Shown in pieces: positions 58,682-64,000 of a DNA stretch of 64,000 nt. The translations under genes and the position numbers were made by a program. The DNA comes from Spisula solida. Its lineage: Eukaryota > Mollusca > Bivalvia > Venerida > Mactridae. Every line of letters begins with the position of its first letter. Position 1 is the stretch's first letter. Under the pieces are notes generated by a model. It was not told where the DNA came from, made no database searches, and saw only the letters and a list, made by a program, of their open reading frames with translations. The stretch lies in the NCBI GenBank assembly GCA_947247005.1, contig OX365955.1:23417322-23481321 (forward strand). Direction: 5' to 3'.

Positions 58682-61500
58682 CTATACTTAGACGCTCTTG
58701 TCGTCAGCTTAGATTTTCCATTGCAACATAATATACCCCCAAATAGTTTATGGCTTGAGTGGCATTCCATAGAGTGTGTTCGCTCATTACTCAACAATAC
58801 CCAGGTAGTAATATAGAAATCTTCCTATTTAATGTACAATTATCATGTCTGTAATAACCGTTCGTCTATACGTATGCCCCTATGTATCTCTTTATGACCT
58901 TGTCATGCTACAGTTCATACGAGTTTTGGGCAAACACGCATGTTAACGCCGAATAAGACAGGGGTAAGTTAAGATGACGTTGCGCTAAAAAATAATGACT
59001 TTTTACTATCGTACTATCGACTTTTCACTAACGTACTATCGACTTTTCACTATCGTACTATCTATCTTTCATTATCTATACAGTAATGGTCCTAACGAGA
59101 CACCGTAGAAAAACGATGGCATATTCTGATACCGCTCAAATGATAAACATGACACAATGGGCTGTTTTGGTTATACGCATAAGCACACACTGTATACAAT
59201 GAGCAAAAGTTGGACCCGTGTTATACATGGACTATCAGGGATCTAGTTGATCAAGTCCAGAGTTATTGAATGATACATATCATACATGTACACATTTAAA
59301 AACAGATGACTTCCCTTTCTTCATATGTAGTTATACCCCTTGACAATTAACATCTGTTTCGCAATATTTAACATAATGCGATAGTATGACAATCCGTTAT
59401 TTGATATGTTCTACAATGTACATTGATACAGTCAGGAGATTGTGGGCACACAATGTATAGATCGTTGTAAATTTGTACGAGTACACTGTTAAGTTAGTTA
59501 TAATGTAGGGTACCCATTGTTTATTGAACATGAGGATATTGGGTTGAATTTAATGACAACTATTGGAGGTCCCCAGTTCATTTTGTAGCACGTGTGCATA
59601 TGAAAATATATACTTCATTAAAGTAGAATTGGGGAGGAAGCACGGTAACTTAATGTCCTTATTCCAGTGATTTTTGCGACTTCCGGTTTAACATGACAGC
59701 GTGTGTTCATTATCACGAAGACCACTTGATTAATTAAGTCAATGTTGAATATCCACATACGTACATACCGCTGTATAGGCATACAACGTATGCAAAACGT
59801 TGATTCATTTTGTAACCTCCCCTGTTTTTCAGCATTCTGACATTTCTATAAACTTATTTATAAAACTTGCCGAGCTATTGCCATGGCATTTAGAATAAAA
59901 CTTTTGTAAGTGTTACTGTAATTGCTGCATATACAGGGTGGTGTTCAACCATTTTTGTTGTTCGTTTAAAACTGATTTTGGTAACAAATGATAGTTTACA
60001 TACTAGTATTTCAAATCAATATTAAAATACACAAATAACTTGCACATTCTAAAGTACATTTCGCTACATATAAGTCCTTACATGCGGATTTCGTGTACGC
60101 GACGTTTTATGTTGTTTAAAATGAAACAATACAAATTTCAGGTTTAAGGGAATCCCAAAATCTAAGAACATCTTAAAGAATATTCCAAGAAAACTGTTAG
60201 GAACTTGCATAATCATTACCATAATGTGTTCTTCAGAAATATCACAGGTTTTATCTGTACCTTATAAAATCTGTGATATTAATGAAGATATAGCGGATAT
60301 CCTTAATTAAAGATTTACACAACGACGAGGTTTCGTACTGGCGTCCACTTACCAACAGTTTACCGCTTGACAGAGCTGGCAAGACAGGCTTTCACGATTC
60401 CACTATGAATCTAACTAACGTTACAATATTAAACCCAAAATTAAATTATATCTAACATTTAAATTTAATACCCCACCCATTTTAAACACTTATCATTAAT
60501 CACATAGACGGTTCATCAAAGTAATAACAAATGTTCGAGAAGAATTGTTATTACATAACACGACGAGAATATAACATTATTAAAGTAACTCACCGCTCAT
60601 TCTGTTCCGTGTTTAGATCATATCTTAAACCCAGACGTTTAGCTGTTCACATTGAAGTGAGCCTAGCTACCCCGATATTGTACGTAAATTATAGATCTTC
60701 AATAAAATGGATATATTGATTTTTCTTGGATTGAACACGGAAGTTAAATTACAAGGAATATGATCCGTCGTAAATTAAGCCAACATTAAAATCCCGACAT
60801 TATCAGAGCATTGATTGTAAACTTTCAAAAACATTTAAATCGAATATTTGTAAACTACACACTTAAATGTTCAATATTTGGTCATACAAAATACGAGATA
60901 ATAGCATTTAAAATACATTTGAAAGTTTTCTTAACCAATTTTATGACGGGTTAGGGTTATAAGACTTACTTACGTAGATGTACTAGTATACATGTAAAGT
61001 AACTTTAAATGCCATCGCCATTATCATAACTTACTTCAACAGGATGGGGACTCGGCAGTAAGTGCTCGGTTCGTTCAACTGCTCTAATAAGTCACAGACA
61101 TACACTGCGAGACTTTCAAAACGCTCCACTATATAAAATTTATTTTTTTACTAAAACCAAGTTCTTTCCCTGAATTATACCTATTAAACACATACAGGCT
61201 GTTATGTTTGCATGAACCATGGAATTATCGGAATATTAGTTATTTGATATTTGTTTAAACTAATGACGAAATTGTCCTAAGCAAACAGCTGACTTTGCTT
61301 GAGATAATTATGTAATTTTCGACTTGGTCCACAACATATGCGTGTACTCTAACTAAAACCTGATTTATTCATACTTATGGATCGGCATTCATGCAAAATA
61401 TTAATAGTACCTGATACATAATAATATTATGCTTGCGGTTATCATGCCGAACGTGAAGACCCCGGCGCTATTAACATACCCAGAGCCGGAAGTAAGGTCA
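58682..61500. other. No gene recognised upstream of the PARP14-like gene
   Basis: Small direct repeats of CGACTTTTCACTA(T)CGTACTAT occur near 59020-59065. A mariner-type CAGGGTGGTG end lies at about 59936. The missing 5' exon of the PARP14-like gene could be here or at 61500-64000, but no candidate could be defended. Confidence 0.5.
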
Positions 61501-61552
61501 CTGACGCCGTTAGTCAGTACCATTGAACACGATTATTTGATCTTTGGTCTTC

Positions 61553-61726
61553 ATGAACGATTCCACGCCACTTGGTGGGCGAACTATCGGCCTCGATCAT
61601 GACAGCTACGTATATTATATACCTCGACAAGATGCAAACATTCACCGAATATACAGAGACGTTTCCGCCTCCGACACACCACCCAGAGTGCAAGACGGAC
61701 CATTGGTATCTGATGACAAGTTTTAG
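61553..61726 (+). other. Unassigned small open frame, possible exon
   Basis: From ATG at 61553 the frame runs 57 codons to TAG: residues such as STPLGGRTIGLDHDSYVYYI and DANIHRIYRDVSASDTPPRV. Its polar, balanced composition is unlike the surrounding AT-rich noise, and local GC is raised. A possible donor follows GGACCATTG. No family is recognised; an upstream stop (TGA) lies 12 bases before the ATG. Confidence 0.25.
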
Positions 61727-62469
61727 ACCACTGTTTATTATGTTCCTACATGAACGCAATTGACAAGGTTGATCGGAGTTAGAAACATTTAATCGCGTTT
61801 GTATTTTAGGCGTTCCATACCCATGCCCTAACTATGAGATGTACGGTGGGTGATGTCTGGTTACAGTGTCATGGACCAAAGAAGATATACATGTATATTC
61901 TTACCGATATATACGCCATGAAAATTGTTAGAATAATAAATCGATTAATCAGGTCAGTCCTTTGTGCACATAATATTTTGTACATAAACTTTACAATTTC
62001 TCTTAGAGATGTATACGCGTCAACCGATGTGAACATGGACAGCGGATAAGCGGGTTAAAAACGAGGGGTAGTCTCAAAGTAATTTTATGATAAAAATCAT
62101 AAAGGGACATAGCTACGAACTGCAATTTTCGCTTCCATGTTTAATTTCCATGAAAGTGCTAACATAAATTCATGTATTTTACAAAAAAGACAAATTAAAT
62201 TATTCGATTGAATGATTTGATTTGTTGAATGATTTGATTGCTTAAATGCTTGATCGATTGATTTAACCTGTCTAATTGGACAATGGCTTCGAGGAACGAG
62301 GGTAGCTCTTTCAGAATGTCCTCATGGTTCTTTAAAATGTGCCCGTTGTACACCACCGATGCACACGAGCCTATATCTGGGGTACAACTATATTATTTTT
62401 TTTAATCAATACTACTCGTTTGCTCTTAGTGTTTATACAATCTCTATAGTCCAGAGAATTTGACACGAC

Positions 62470-62692
62470 TCTCGAACTTCTATTTGCATTATTTAACAGC
62501 TGATATATTGTCTATATTTATAACCCCGGTCGAATGTTTTCATAAGCGGGGACTATCACGAAGACGCTCGAGGTGTAAATACCAACACAAATCTAAAGGA
62601 CCGATATTGCACGATTTGCTCGCGGAAATTTATATATTCAACGCAAGAACCTTGTAATATATTCATGCATAATGGTCAGGATCATGTCAAAT
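62470..62692 (+). repeat. Dispersed repeat pair, copy 2
   Basis: Collinear with 23406-23625 over about 220 bases, same orientation, roughly three-quarters identical by eye. Not recognised. Confidence 0.75.
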
Positions 62693-62724
62693 TCTCTGTG
62701 CTATAATAGAGATGTATACGCTAT

Positions 62725-62757
62725 ATAACATAACATAACATAACATAACATAACATA
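62725..62757. repeat. (ATAAC)n microsatellite
   Basis: Six to seven ATAAC units; a TATAGTTTATTGACATAAAA sequence follows, perhaps a repeat 3' end. Confidence 0.9.
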
Positions 62758-64000
62758 TAGTTTATTGACATAAAATTGCATTAATACAATTTATAATCAA
62801 ACAAATAATCAAATATACTGCAGGAATGTGTAAACATTGTGACAGGGTGAAATTTTAACATAGTTTTCTGAAGGGTCTTGAAATAAAGGATGATAAAAAG
62901 GATGACATTTTTATGAAAATGTGAAATGTCTTAAACAGAAATTCTGATTTTATTTGCGAAATAAATAAATTTTGACAAGTTATTAATAGAAAGTTTGGAA
63001 GTAGAATTCAGCAATGAAATGAATTTATTATGGTGTGGCCAGTGACAGAAATAAGGTTTAAAATACTTTTTTCGTAAGTCTCTATATATACGATGTGAGG
63101 TTGGAAAGCGGATAACGGCTATAAATGTATAAAGGGTGTTCTCAGAGATGACTACGAATTACAATACATAATTTTAAAGATATAGAGCCACATAAGTATC
63201 ATAGCACATGCACGCACATTTCAAATTCAGATTGTACGAGGGCCATTTAAAAAGTATTAATCAGTGGCAAATAATATGTTTAATATTCAACCAATGTGTA
63301 TACAAGTGGACATTTTCTGAAAGATACAACCTTTGCCTAGGTACCCAATAAAAAATATTGTAATCGGTAAAATGTCCATTCATCCATATGACATTGAACA
63401 AATAGGGGTATGAAACACTGGAATTGAGAGAAAATAAGGTATATTAGTAGACTTAAGGGTTGATATTAATGGTCATAATTTCTTTAATTTCTTTCCGATT
63501 GATTTGAAATTTGTAGATTTCATGCACCGTATACTTGTGTTACTAGTGCTGAATCAACATTATTGTTTGGACAGTCTAAATGGATTTAGCTGTAAAAGGA
63601 ATCTGCCATGTTCCAAATATTCAAAGAACTGCATTTTGAGTTGTTGCTGTATTGTACTACTGTACGTCTTAAGTGGGAAAGTCAAACACGTAGCTTTTTA
63701 CACATTTATATAGGGTACTTTCTTTCACATGACAAATATGTTCTGCATTATTCATAATTTGTTCTTTACTACAGCCCAAAGAACATGATCACGTGACAAA
63801 AAAATGCGTATTTTAGATTTATGACGTCATATCCCTAAACAATAATACAGAAAATAAAAATTAAAAACACGTGATAGTAATTTTATATATAAAGAATTAC
63901 ATGAACTGGACAACAGGGCGAATATTCTTTGTTTATTGTAAATAGGGGGTATAACATTACCCCACCCACTTTTTTAAAGTTGGGCTCGAACATAAAATTT

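Overview
The window is AT-rich, intron-rich animal nuclear DNA from a marine invertebrate, most likely a lophotrochozoan and perhaps a bivalve mollusc. The evidence is small exons with GT-AG borders inside large introns, many short inverted-repeat transposons, tRNA-derived SINE-like repeats, very frequent TACATGTA words, and a PARP14-type gene of the kind expanded in molluscs. The species is an inference. Nothing prokaryotic, viral or CRISPR-like was seen.

Three protein genes can be supported. (1) 1555-2109, minus strand: the terminal exon of a Tctex1-domain (dynein light chain-like) protein, followed downstream of its stop by a 47-bp tandem repeat (1082-1425). (2) 11052-12050, plus strand: an uninterrupted 332-codon short-chain dehydrogenase of the DHRS1 type. 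(3) 26720-56067, minus strand: a PARP14-like mono-ADP-ribosyltransferase gene covering nearly half the window. I rebuilt 28 coding exons whose splice phases agree throughout (6,005 coding bases, about 2,000 residues). The domain order is RRM-like repeats, KH-like region, four macrodomains, KH-like region, WWE domain and ART catalytic domain with an H-Y-I triad. The first coding exon was not found. One junction, between macrodomains 2 and 3 (exons 11 and 12), is weak; it may mark an alternative short isoform or a boundary between two genes.

The rest is repeat-rich intergenic and intronic DNA. It holds two 421-bp inverted-repeat elements with 5-bp target duplications (14178-14598 and 57235-57655, the second nested in another transposon), two 215-bp elements in opposite orientation (17893-18107 and 56310-56524), decayed mariner copies (8545-8897, 50944-51727), pogo-like MITEs, a dispersed repeat present at least 11 times, a cluster of seven CACGTG words (18916-19075), and several minisatellites and microsatellites.

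The genes do not form a functional unit. The Tctex1 protein suggests dynein or ciliary work, the SDR suggests oxidoreduction, and the PARP14-like protein suggests ADP-ribose signalling, probably in stress or antiviral responses. The strongest leads are the tandem duplication of macrodomain exon blocks in the PARP14-like gene, its ambiguous exon 11/12 junction, and repeat copies lying just upstream of two of its 3' splice sites.
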